Shown in pieces: positions 1 through 7,354 of a DNA stretch of 64,000 nucleotides (position 1 is the first letter of the stretch; each line of letters starts with the position of its first letter). The DNA lies in NCBI GenBank assembly GCA_963784175.1, contig CAWAQJ010000017.1:79919-143918 (forward strand), written 5' to 3'. This stretch comes from JAIBJN01 sp963784175 (GTDB lineage Bacteria > Actinomycetota > Thermoleophilia > Gaiellales > Gaiellaceae). Both the position numbers and the translations under genes were made by a program. Under the pieces are notes generated by a model. The model made no database searches, had not been told where the DNA came from, and was given only the letters and a program-made list of their open reading frames with translations.

Positions 1-1
1 C

Positions 2-130
2 ACGGCCATCCAGACGATCCCGATTCTCCTGCTCTTCGAGATGTCCATCTGGGTTGCGGCCTTCTTCGAGAAACGCTGGGCCAACCAGATCGCAGCCCGC
101 CGAGAGGCGTTCGCGAGCTCCGAGCGGTAG
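2..130 (+). CDS. tatC: TatC C-terminus (partial, 5' end outside window)
   Basis: Only the last 42 codons are present, read in frame 2 and closed by TAG at 128-130. They encode a hydrophobic helix (IPILLLFEMSIWVAAFFEK) followed by a short basic cytoplasmic tail. This matches the last transmembrane segment and tail of TatC, the multi-spanning receptor subunit of the twin-arginine translocase that recognises folded exported proteins. The stop overlaps by one base the GTG of the next gene, so the two are probably co-transcribed. The fragment is short, so the assignment rests on the helix-plus-tail pattern alone. Confidence 0.6.
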   Translation, partial: TAIQTIPILLLFEMSIWVAAFFEKRWANQIAARREAFASSER

Positions 131-1440
131 TGAGCCCGGTCGTCTACGAGGCCGACTGGGTCGTCCCGGTCGAGGGGGAGCCCGTGCGCGAGGGCGGGGT
201 CGCGGTCGCCGACGGGCGCATCGTCGCCGTCGGCCCGGCCGCCGACCTCGAGGGAGAGCGGAGGCGCTTCGACGACGCGGTCATCGTCCCCGCCTTCGTG
301 AACGCGCACTCCCACCTCGAGTACGCGGTCTATGCGGGCTTCGGGGACACGCTGTCGTTTGCGCCCTGGATCGCCCTGCACATCCAGCGGAAGGCCCGGC
401 TCCTCGACGGCGACGCGGTCGCGATCGCGCGCCTCGGCGCCGCGGAGTGCCTGCGCTCGGGGATCGGGACGATCGCGGACGCCAGCTTCACGGGAGCGGC
501 CGCGCCGGCGTGTGACGAGCTCGGGCTGCGCGCCCTTGTGGCGCTCGAGGTGTTCGGCGCCGACCCGGACGCCGCGCTCGAGCGCTTCGAGAGCCTGCGT
601 GAGGCTATCGAGGGATCCCTCTCCGACCGCGTCAGGCTCGGGGTCTCCCCGCATGCGCCCTACAGCGTCAGCGCGGACGTCTATGCCGCGTGCGCCGGCC
701 TCGGTCTCCCCGTCGTGACGCACTTCGCCGAGAGCGAGGCCGAGCAGGAGTGGCTCCTCCACGGCACCGGCCTCATGGCCGAGGCGCCGGGCGTGCCGGT
801 CGCCCCGGCCGGCGAAACGGGGATCCGCCTCCTCGCGGGACGGGGCCTGCTCGGCCCCACTGTCCTCGCCGCACACTGCGTCCACGTGGAGGCCGACGAG
901 ATCGCGCTCCTCGCCGAGCACGACGTGGCGGTCGCCCACTGCCCACGCTCGAACGCCATCCTCGGATGTGGCGCCGCGCCTCTTGCGGAGATGCGCGCCG
1001 CCGGTGTCCGCGTCGGCCTGGGAACCGACAGTCCCGCCTCGACGCCGTCCTTCGACCTCTTCGAGGAGATGAGGACGGCCGTCTACACGGCCCGCGTCCG
1101 GGAGCGCCGGGCCGACGCCCTTACCGCGAACTCGGCGCTGGAACTCGCTACTCTTGGCTCAGCGCGCGCGCTCGGGCTCGACACCGAGACGGGCTCGCTC
1201 GCCCCCGGAAAGCGCGCCGACCTGACCGTCGTCTCGCTCGCCGGGTCGCCGTTCCTCCCCTGGGAGGAGCCAACCACCGCCGTCGTCTTCGGCGGCTCGC
1301 CAGACCGGGTGCTCCTCACCCTCGTCGACGGCGAGGTTCGATACGAGGAAGGAGGATTCGAATGGCAAGATCTTCGACGCAGCGCAAGCGCCGCACGCGG
1401 CCGCCTGCTCAGCGAAGCGCCGCCAGCGCCGAAGATCTGA
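130..1440 (+). CDS. Amidohydrolase superfamily deaminase (MtaD / aminodeoxyfutalosine deaminase-like)
   Basis: A 436-residue metal-dependent hydrolase of the cytosine-deaminase/chlorohydrolase branch. The metal-binding signature is complete: NAHSHLEY (HxH near residues 60-62), the third His in VVTHFAESEAEQ (about 198), the HCVH segment in the next strand, and LGTDSPAS with the metal-binding Asp near 300. The C-terminal LAPGKRADLTVV segment is the usual beta-sandwich return. Family members deaminate S-adenosylhomocysteine, methylthioadenosine, guanine or aminodeoxyfutalosine (menaquinone synthesis). The substrate cannot be told from sequence alone. It starts at a GTG overlapping the tatC stop by one base. 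The next gene probably begins inside its 3' end. Confidence 0.8.
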   Translation: MSPVVYEADWVVPVEGEPVREGGVAVADGRIVAVGPAADLEGERRRFDDAVIVPAFVNAHSHLEYAVYAGFGDTLSFAPWIALHIQRKARLLDGDAVAIARLGAAECLRSGIGTIADASFTGAAAPACDELGLRALVALEVFGADPDAALERFESLREAIEGSLSDRVRLGVSPHAPYSVSADVYAACAGLGLPVVTHFAESEAEQEWLLHGTGLMAEAPGVPVAPAGETGIRLLAGRGLLGPTVLAAHCVHVEADEIALLAEHDVAVAHCPRSNAILGCGAAPLAEMRAAGVRVGLGTDSPASTPSFDLFEEMRTAVYTARVRERRADALTANSALELATLGSARALGLDTETGSLAPGKRADLTVVSLAGSPFLPWEEPTTAVVFGGSPDRVLLTLVDGEVRYEEGGFEWQDLRRSASAARGRLLSEAPPAPKI

Positions 1441-2252
1441 TGTTCTTCCCGAAGCTTCGGCGTCGGGCGAAATGGGTCTTCCTCTTCCTCGCGATCGCCT
1501 TCGCCGGCAGCTTCGTCTTCTTCGGCGTCGGCGCCGGCGGTTCGGGAATCGGCGACTACCTCTCGGACCTCCTCAACACGCAGGCCCAGACGGAGGGCCC
1601 GAACCTCGAGGACGCGCGCAAGGCGGTGCAGGAGAAGCCGAACGATCCCCAGGCGCGCCTCGACCTCGCGACCGCTGCGCAGCGCGACGGCGAGACCGAC
1701 GAGGCGATCGCAGCACTCGAGCGCTACCGCACCATGCGCCCGGAGGACGCCGACGCGCTCCGCACCCTCGCCGCGCTCTACGCGCGCCAGATCGGGGATG
1801 CTCAGGATCGCGCGACGATCGCCTCGAACGAGGCTGCCGAGGCTTCGCTGCCGAAGACGTTCGCCCCCGAGGACAGCCCCTTCCTCCAGGAGATCCTCGG
1901 CAACGAGATCACCGACTCCGTCAGCGCCCAGGCAGAGGCACGGGCCAACGCTGCCAACTCCGAGGTGCAGAGCAGCGCGATCCTGCAGCAGAACGTCCTC
2001 GCCGACCTGACCGAGCTCGTGGACGACGAGCCCCTTCTCTTCCTCCAGCTCGCCCAGGCCGCCGAGACCGCGCAGGACTACCCGACCGCTGTCGAGGCGT
2101 ACGAGACCTTCCTGGACAAGGCGCCCAACAACCCGAACGCGGAGCTCATCGAGCAGCGCGTGGAGAGCCTCAAGGTCATCGCCGGCCTCGACCAGGGCGG
2201 CACGGGCGACGAGGGCGCGGGGGGTTCGGGAGCCGGGTCGGACGGGGAATAG
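1362..2252 (+). CDS. Membrane-anchored tetratricopeptide-repeat protein
   Basis: The product has a very basic N-terminus, one transmembrane helix (KWVFLFLAIAFAGSFVFFGV) and an extracytoplasmic domain. That domain has at least two TPR-like helical hairpins (around NDPQARLDLATAAQRDGETD and QDYPTAVEAYETFLDKAPNN) and a Gly/Ser/Asp-rich tail. I chose the ATG at 1362 because GGAAGGAGG ends 6 nt upstream; this overlaps the amidohydrolase by 79 bases and gives 296 residues. The alternative ATG at 1440 overlaps that gene's TGA by only one base, gives 270 residues and starts just before the helix, but has no comparable ribosome site. Function is unknown; TPRs suggest a protein-interaction role at the membrane. 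Confidence 0.8.
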   Translation: MARSSTQRKRRTRPPAQRSAASAEDLMFFPKLRRRAKWVFLFLAIAFAGSFVFFGVGAGGSGIGDYLSDLLNTQAQTEGPNLEDARKAVQEKPNDPQARLDLATAAQRDGETDEAIAALERYRTMRPEDADALRTLAALYARQIGDAQDRATIASNEAAEASLPKTFAPEDSPFLQEILGNEITDSVSAQAEARANAANSEVQSSAILQQNVLADLTELVDDEPLLFLQLAQAAETAQDYPTAVEAYETFLDKAPNNPNAELIEQRVESLKVIAGLDQGGTGDEGAGGSGAGSDGE

Positions 2253-2293
2253 AGCGGCTAAGGTACGCACCCGCGACTCAGGAGAAGGGGCAC

Positions 2294-2659
2294 ATGAACT
2301 TCGACATCAAGACGGAGCAGGCTGGGGACGACGTCTACGTCATCGCCCTGACGGGCGAGATCGACCTCTACACCGCCCCCGAATTCAAGCAACAGCTCCT
2401 CGATGTGATCGACAAGGGTGGCAAGGAGGTCGTCGTCGACCTCACCGACACGACCTTCATCGACTCGACGACGCTCGGCGTGCTCGTCGGCGGCGTGAAG
2501 CGGCTGCGGCCGAACGAGGGCCAGCTCTCGATCGTCTGCAGCGACCGCAACATCACCAAGATCTTCGAGATCACGGGGCTCAACAGGGTCTTCCCGATTC
2601 ACGAGACCCGCGCGGAGGCGCTCGAGAGCGTCGGCGCCGCCGGAGCACCGCGTCCGTAG
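2294..2659 (+). CDS. STAS-domain anti-sigma factor antagonist
   Basis: A 121-residue single STAS domain of the SpoIIAA/RsbV type. It shows the GEIDLYTAPEF strand-turn and the phospho-acceptor region FIDSTTLGVLVGG, with the expected serine at about residue 58. In this family the unphosphorylated protein binds an anti-sigma kinase and frees a sigma factor; phosphorylation of the Ser switches it off. A GGAGAAGGGG ribosome site lies just upstream of the ATG. No partner HATPase kinase or sigma factor lies beside it in this window, so its target is unknown. Confidence 0.9.
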   Translation: MNFDIKTEQAGDDVYVIALTGEIDLYTAPEFKQQLLDVIDKGGKEVVVDLTDTTFIDSTTLGVLVGGVKRLRPNEGQLSIVCSDRNITKIFEITGLNRVFPIHETRAEALESVGAAGAPRP

Positions 2660-2662
2660 ACC

Positions 2663-3097
2663 GTGGCGCGCCGGCTCGCCGTCCTGCTGCTTGCGCTCGC
2701 CGCTCTCGGGATCGCGGGCTGCGGCGGTGACGACGAGGTAACGGGCCTCGACGGCGCCAACACGGGCAGCGGCAAGGAGCTCTTCGTCCAGAACTGCGGC
2801 TCGTGCCACACGCTCGCCGACGCGGGGACTGTGGCCAACGTGGGGCCGAACCTCGACACGGCGCTCGGCTTTTCGTGCAAGCAGGGCTTCGCCGAGGACA
2901 CGATCTTCTCGGTCGTCCTCGGGCAGATCGACCTCGCCGCGCCGCCCATGCCGGCGGACATCGTCACGGGCCAGGACGCAGTCGACGTGGCGGCCTACGT
3001 CGCGAGCGTCGCCGGGAAGGACATCGAGGGCTGCGACCCGAGCGGCGACAGCGGCACGACGACCGCCGAGACGACGACCGCCGAGACCTCGGGCTAG
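2663..3097 (+). CDS. Cytochrome c lipoprotein (class I, CxxCH)
   Basis: A 144-residue exported lipoprotein. It has a signal peptide with lipobox LGIAGC, one heme-binding CGSCH (about residues 45-49), a plausible axial Met in APPMPAD, and a Thr/Glu-rich tail. The segment around the heme (CGSCHTLADAGT...VGPNLD) is nearly the same as in the cytochrome c domain at the end of CtaC (7354-8364). That suggests a paralogue acting as electron carrier or donor to the caa3 oxidase encoded on the other strand. It starts at GTG 3 nt after the STAS gene. Its TAG stop lies inside the left edge of the structured repeat that follows. Confidence 0.85.
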   Translation: MARRLAVLLLALAALGIAGCGGDDEVTGLDGANTGSGKELFVQNCGSCHTLADAGTVANVGPNLDTALGFSCKQGFAEDTIFSVVLGQIDLAAPPMPADIVTGQDAVDVAAYVASVAGKDIEGCDPSGDSGTTTAETTTAETSG

Positions 3098-3260
3098 GAG
3101 GGTTTGGCGGAACGGTGCTCGCCGTCGGGGTGCGATGGTCGTTCCGAGGCAAGGACGCAGGGAGCGTTCGTAGCGAATGAGCTACGGGCGCGACTGAGGA
3201 CGCAGTCCTCGGGGCGAGCAGCGCGGCCCGGCGGCACCGCCACCTTTCGCCGAACCCTCC
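3094..3260. repeat. Structured dispersed repeat, copy 1 (~167 nt)
   Basis: Nearly identical over its left 85 bases to a second copy at 9003-9164, and similar over the rest. The ends form an inverted repeat: GGAGGGTTTGGCG at 3097-3109 pairs with CGCCGAACCCTCC at 3248-3260. An internal hairpin CGTAGC/GCTACG (3169-3174, 3181-3186; loop GAATGA) sits where copy 2 has a different but equally paired stem, with one double compensatory change. It fills the whole gap between the cytochrome c gene and the converging UspA-like gene, ending 2 nt from the latter's stop. It may be a small RNA, a shared 3'-end structure, or a MITE/REP-type element. No transposase is nearby. Confidence 0.8.
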
Positions 3261-3262
3261 GG

Positions 3263-3901
3263 TCAGCCGGCCTCCCGCTCCGCCTCGAGATCGACGACGA
3301 CGTGCGTGATGGGAACGTCGTAACGTTCTGACGCGCGCGCGATGATCTTCTTCTCGAGCCAGTTCGAACGCCCGGGCGGATGCGTCGAGATGACGATCTC
3401 GTCGGCGCCGAACGTCCGAAGCGCGTCGTCCATCGCCTGGATCGGGTCGGCGTCGCCGACCTCACCCCGGGCCTCGACACCGGCGGCGGAGAGCGCGCCG
3501 AGCGACTCCTCCAGGCGGTCCTGGGCCAGCGCGCGGGCGCCGTCCTCGTCCGAGGCCCAGTGGCGAAGCGGCGAGTTGAGCGCTGGACAGACCACGAGGA
3601 CGTCCGCGTCGCCCTCTGCACGGCGGACGACCTCGCCGCGCAGGGCGCGGCCGGCGACGGTCTCGTTCGCGACGACGAGGATGCCGCGGCGGTCTCCGCC
3701 TCCGTGGGCGAGCACGGGATGCTCTGCTTCCTTCGGCGCACCCTTGATGTAGAACGCGAGACCGACGGCAAGGACGAGGAAGACCCCGAGGGCGACCCAG
3801 CCGCCGAAGATGACCCCCGCGACGGCCACGACGGCGAAGAGCCCCGCGCACACGAGCACGAAGCTGAAGGCCTCAGCTTCACTCCGGAACGGGTTGCGCA
3901 T
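3263..3901 (-). CDS. Membrane-anchored UspA-like protein of the oxidase operon
   Basis: A 212-residue protein with two N-terminal transmembrane helices (residues about 13-50) followed by a cytoplasmic universal-stress-like alpha/beta domain. The domain begins ILVVANETVAG and includes ADEIVISTHPPG and SNWLEKKI. The same signature occurs twice in the gene at 4536-5408, so these form one small family. It is the last gene of the minus-strand cytochrome oxidase operon, 29 nt after ctaE. Its role is not known; the position suggests a regulator or assembly partner of the oxidase. The stop lies directly against the structured repeat. Confidence 0.75.
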   Translation of the reverse strand: MRNPFRSEAEAFSFVLVCAGLFAVVAVAGVIFGGWVALGVFLVLAVGLAFYIKGAPKEAEHPVLAHGGGDRRGILVVANETVAGRALRGEVVRRAEGDADVLVVCPALNSPLRHWASDEDGARALAQDRLEESLGALSAAGVEARGEVGDADPIQAMDDALRTFGADEIVISTHPPGRSNWLEKKIIARASERYDVPITHVVVDLEAEREAG

Positions 3902-3930
3902 GACGCGCCTCCTTGTGCCGGCCTACGGCG

Positions 3931-4536
3931 CTAGATCACGTAGACCGTGACGTACACGACGATCCACATTACGTCGACGAAGTGCCAATAGATCCCTGGT
4001 AGCTCGACGCCCAGGTGTTTCTCAGTCTCCGGGCCGAAGTGTCCCTTCGTCGAACGGATCAGCGCGTAGAGCAGGAGATTCAGCCCAACGAAGACGTGGA
4101 GACCGTGGAGTCCGGTGAGCCCGTAGAAGGTCGACCCGAATGCGTTGTCGTACGGCGCGAAGCCGAGGCGCGTGTACTCGCGCGCCTGGATGAGCAGGAA
4201 CGTGAGCCCCAGCAGGAACGTAAGGGTCAGCCCGGCGATCAGCCCCGACCGGTTGCCGCGCTTCACGGACTGGAGGGCCCAGTGCATCGTGAAGCTCGAG
4301 GTCACCAGGATGACCGTGTTCAGGAAGGCGAGGTACACGGGGAGGTCGTAGCCCTCGGGCGGCCAGCCCCCGTCGCCGCCGACAACGACCCTCGCGAAGA
4401 AGTACGCACTGAAGAACGAGCCGAAGAGCATCACCTCGGAGGCGATGAAGAAGTAGATCCCGAGGAGGCGCGAATCGACGCGCGAGCTCTGGTGCGCCAC
4501 CGGCGGGTGGTCGTGGGAATGCTCGAGTGTCGCCAC
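3931..4536 (-). CDS. ctaE: Cytochrome c oxidase subunit III
   Basis: A 201-residue integral membrane protein with five predicted helices, the short form of heme-copper oxidase subunit III. Diagnostic segments are LGIYFFIASEVMLFGSFFSAYF near the start, GLTGLHGLHVFVG, and the terminal YWHFVDVMWIVVYVTVYVI. Subunit III stabilises subunit I and supports proton uptake in the membrane-bound oxidase. The GTG start overlaps the stop of the upstream UspA-like gene by one base, so it is translationally coupled within the operon. A His-rich N-terminal stretch (EHSHDHPPVAH) precedes the first helix. Confidence 0.93.
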   Translation of the reverse strand: MATLEHSHDHPPVAHQSSRVDSRLLGIYFFIASEVMLFGSFFSAYFFARVVVGGDGGWPPEGYDLPVYLAFLNTVILVTSSFTMHWALQSVKRGNRSGLIAGLTLTFLLGLTFLLIQAREYTRLGFAPYDNAFGSTFYGLTGLHGLHVFVGLNLLLYALIRSTKGHFGPETEKHLGVELPGIYWHFVDVMWIVVYVTVYVI

Positions 4537-5408
4537 TAGGTGAGCGCCTCCGCCTGCTCGGGCTCGACGACGACGTGCTTCACCGGCAGCTCCGCGCCGC
4601 TCTCGATGCGGCCGACCACGTTCCGGCGCAACCAGCCGGAGCTTGCCTCCGGGAAGGTCGAGACGATGATCTCGTCGACCTGCTCGTCGTGGACGGCGTT
4701 CATCGCGGCCGTCACGGGATCGTGATCGCCGAGGTGGCCCGTCGCCTCGATGCCCAGCGCCTTCAGCTCGGCGAGTGCGAGATCGAGCCGCCGCTGGACA
4801 CCGGGCTGGTCGGCAGGGGCCACGAGGGTGAACTCGACCGGGCCGGCCTGGGCGCGCTCGCGGAGCGCCGCGAGGAGCGGCCCGCCGACGATGGTCTGGT
4901 TCGCGATCACGAGCACGTGCGCGCGCTCGCGCTCGGAGGCGAGATCGACCTCGACGTGGGAGACCGGGATCTCTCCCGCCGCCTTCCGGGCCCGGTCGAC
5001 GAGACCGCCGCGCAGCCAACTCGAGCGGACGGCGCCGGGATGGGTGGAGATGATGACCTCGTCGACGGGCGCGTACTGGTGCAGCGCGTCCCTGAGCGCC
5101 TGCAGCGGATCGGGGTCGACCACGGCGCCGCGCGCCGCGATCCCCGCCTCGTGGAGGAGGTCGAGGGTCCTGCGCAGGCGGCGGTCGGCGCTCGAGCGGC
5201 GGCTCTCCTCGTAGACGACGTAACCGGCGCGCGGATCGTTCTGCGGCGAGACGACCGTCACCCGGATCGGGCCCGCGGAAGAGCGCTCCTCGATCGCGTC
5301 GAGCAGCGTCTTGCCCGCCACGGTCTCGTTCGCGAGGACGAGGATGTGGCGCGGGCGCTCACCTGCAGGCTCGGGGGCCTTCTCCGCGTACGGGTCGACG
5401 TCGCTCAT
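4536..5408 (-). CDS. Tandem UspA-like protein between ctaD and ctaE
   Basis: A 290-residue soluble protein made of two similar universal-stress-like domains. Domain 1 starts HILVLANETVAGKTLL and has VDEVIISTHPGAV. Domain 2 starts HVLVIANQTIVGGPLL and has VDEIIVSTFPEAS. Both have a following SxWLR element. The canonical UspA ATP-binding G-2x-G-9x-G(S/T) loop is not obvious, so nucleotide binding is uncertain. It starts at an ATG overlapping the ctaD stop (ATGA), and its stop overlaps the ctaE start by one base. This places it firmly inside the oxidase operon. A role in oxidase regulation or assembly is inferred from position only. Confidence 0.8.
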   Translation of the reverse strand: MSDVDPYAEKAPEPAGERPRHILVLANETVAGKTLLDAIEERSSAGPIRVTVVSPQNDPRAGYVVYEESRRSSADRRLRRTLDLLHEAGIAARGAVVDPDPLQALRDALHQYAPVDEVIISTHPGAVRSSWLRGGLVDRARKAAGEIPVSHVEVDLASERERAHVLVIANQTIVGGPLLAALRERAQAGPVEFTLVAPADQPGVQRRLDLALAELKALGIEATGHLGDHDPVTAAMNAVHDEQVDEIIVSTFPEASSGWLRRNVVGRIESGAELPVKHVVVEPEQAEALT

Positions 5409-7354
5409 GCCTCGACCTTCTCCCGTTCCTCCACGTGGGCGCGGTCGCCGTTGAGAACGGCATGGCGCGCTCCGCGGACGCCGTACTCGTACGGGCTCCC
5501 GACCACCTGGGGGATCTCGTCGAAGTTGAAGATGGGCGGCGGCGAGGACACCTGCCACTCGAGCGTCAGCGCGCGCCACGGGTTGCTGGGGGCCGGCTCG
5601 CCGCGTCGCCAGCTCACGATCATGTTGTAGAGGAAGACGATCGTCGAGGCGCCCAGGCCGAACGACGCGATCGAGATGACCATGTTCCAGTTCCCGAACT
5701 CCGGCGCGTAGTCGGCCACCCGTCTCGGCATCCCCTGCAGGCCCACCCAGTGCATCGGGAAGAAGGTGACGTTGAAGCCGACGAACGTCAGCCAGAAGTG
5801 GATCTTGCCCAGGCGCTCGTTGTACATCCGCCCGGTCATCTTCGGATACCAGTAGTAGATGCCCGCGAAGATCGTGAAGAGCGAGCCGCCAAAGAGCACG
5901 TAGTGGATGTGGGCGACGACGAAGTACGTGTCGCTCGCGTGGATGTCGACCGGAACCGAGCCGAGGTAGATGCCCGAAAGGCCGCCGATCACGAACATCG
6001 ACACGAAGCCCAGTGCGAACAGCATGGGCGTCTTGAAATGGAGACGCCCCTCCCACAGCGTCGCCAGCCAGCTGAAGACCTTGATCCCCGTCGGCACCGC
6101 GATCACGAGCGTCGTCACCATCATCGGGATGCGGATCCAGGGCTGCATGCCCGAGACGAACATGTGGTGGGCCCAGACCGAGAACCCGAGGATGAGGATC
6201 GCCATCAGCGAGAGCGCCATCAGGCGGTAGCCGAAAATCGGCTTCCGTGCAAAGACGGAGATCACCTCCGAGGCGATGCCGAAGCCGGGCAGCATCATGA
6301 TGTAGACCGCCGGGTGGGAGTAGAACCAGAAGATGTGCTGGTAGGCGACGATGTCGCCGCCGAGCTGCGGATTGAAGAAGTTCGTGTGCAGGACCCGGTC
6401 GAACATGATGAAGAACTGCGAGCCGGCCACGAACGGGGTCGCGAGCACCACGAGCGTCGAAGTGGCGAAGTTCGCCCAGACGAGGAGCGGCATGCGCCAG
6501 AAGGTCATTCCGGGCGCACGCATGGTGATGATCGTGACCAGGAAGTTGAGCGCGGTCATGATCGAGGACGCCCCGGCCCACTGGACGCCCATCTGGAACA
6601 TGAGGTTCCCGTCCGCCTGATGCACCGCTAAGGGGACGTAGTTCGTCCACCCTGCGGCGAACGCGCCTCCCTCGGGCACGAGGTAGCTCGACAGCATGAT
6701 CAGGCCCGCGATCGGCAGCAGCCAGAACGAGAGCGCGTTCAGGCGCGGGAACGCCATGTCCGGCGCGCCGATCATCAGCGGGATGACGTAGTTCCCGAGC
6801 CCGGCGAAGGCCGGGATGATGAAGAGGAAGATCATCAGTGACGCGTGCACCGAGAACAGCCCGTTGAACGTGTTCGTGTCCACGTACTGCATCCCGGGAC
6901 GCGCCAGTTCGGCGCGCATGAACATCGCCATCAGCCCTGCCGCGACGAAGAAGAAGACCGTCGTGACCAGGTACTGGATCCCGATCACCTTGTGATCGGT
7001 GTTGACGCGGAAGTAGTCCTTCCACGTGCGCGCGCCGTGACTGGAGTGATCCTCGGGCCGGGTCGGCTTGCCGGAGATCCAGTAGGCCCAGTAGTCGAAG
7101 CCACCCAGGCCGGCGAGGAACGCGAGCGGGACGATGACCGTCCAGGCCACGATGAGGACTTGAAGCTCCCAGAGCGGGTCGAAGCCCATGGCCGAGCGCG
7201 CCCCGATCACGAGCAGCGTCGCGAAGATCCAGCCGAGCGGCACGGTCCACAGGACCCGGAGCCACCCGGGGCCGGTCAGCCGGCGCAGGCCTCGCCGCGG
7301 CGGCGGCGGCGCGTGAGCCGTCTCGTGCTCCACGCCGTGAACCTCGACGGCCAC
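5405..7354 (-). CDS. ctaD: Cytochrome c oxidase subunit I (A2-type heme-copper oxidase)
   Basis: A 649-residue catalytic subunit containing the low-spin heme, the high-spin heme and CuB. The active-site helix reads HIFWFYSHPAVYIMMLPGFG: it has the cross-linking His-Pro...Tyr but carries YS...A where A1-type enzymes have the proton-channel Glu (HPEVY). That YSHPxVY form is the mark of A2-type, caa3-like oxidases. The heme ligands appear in FSVHASLM, HHMFVSG and VVAHIHYVLFG. An N-terminal extension of about 110 residues adds two extra helices before TDHKVIGIQY. The GTG start overlaps the ctaC stop by one base; the stop overlaps the following UspA-like gene (ATGA). Confidence 0.96.
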   Translation of the reverse strand: MAVEVHGVEHETAHAPPPPRRGLRRLTGPGWLRVLWTVPLGWIFATLLVIGARSAMGFDPLWELQVLIVAWTVIVPLAFLAGLGGFDYWAYWISGKPTRPEDHSSHGARTWKDYFRVNTDHKVIGIQYLVTTVFFFVAAGLMAMFMRAELARPGMQYVDTNTFNGLFSVHASLMIFLFIIPAFAGLGNYVIPLMIGAPDMAFPRLNALSFWLLPIAGLIMLSSYLVPEGGAFAAGWTNYVPLAVHQADGNLMFQMGVQWAGASSIMTALNFLVTIITMRAPGMTFWRMPLLVWANFATSTLVVLATPFVAGSQFFIMFDRVLHTNFFNPQLGGDIVAYQHIFWFYSHPAVYIMMLPGFGIASEVISVFARKPIFGYRLMALSLMAILILGFSVWAHHMFVSGMQPWIRIPMMVTTLVIAVPTGIKVFSWLATLWEGRLHFKTPMLFALGFVSMFVIGGLSGIYLGSVPVDIHASDTYFVVAHIHYVLFGGSLFTIFAGIYYWYPKMTGRMYNERLGKIHFWLTFVGFNVTFFPMHWVGLQGMPRRVADYAPEFGNWNMVISIASFGLGASTIVFLYNMIVSWRRGEPAPSNPWRALTLEWQVSSPPPIFNFDEIPQVVGSPYEYGVRGARHAVLNGDRAHVEEREKVEA

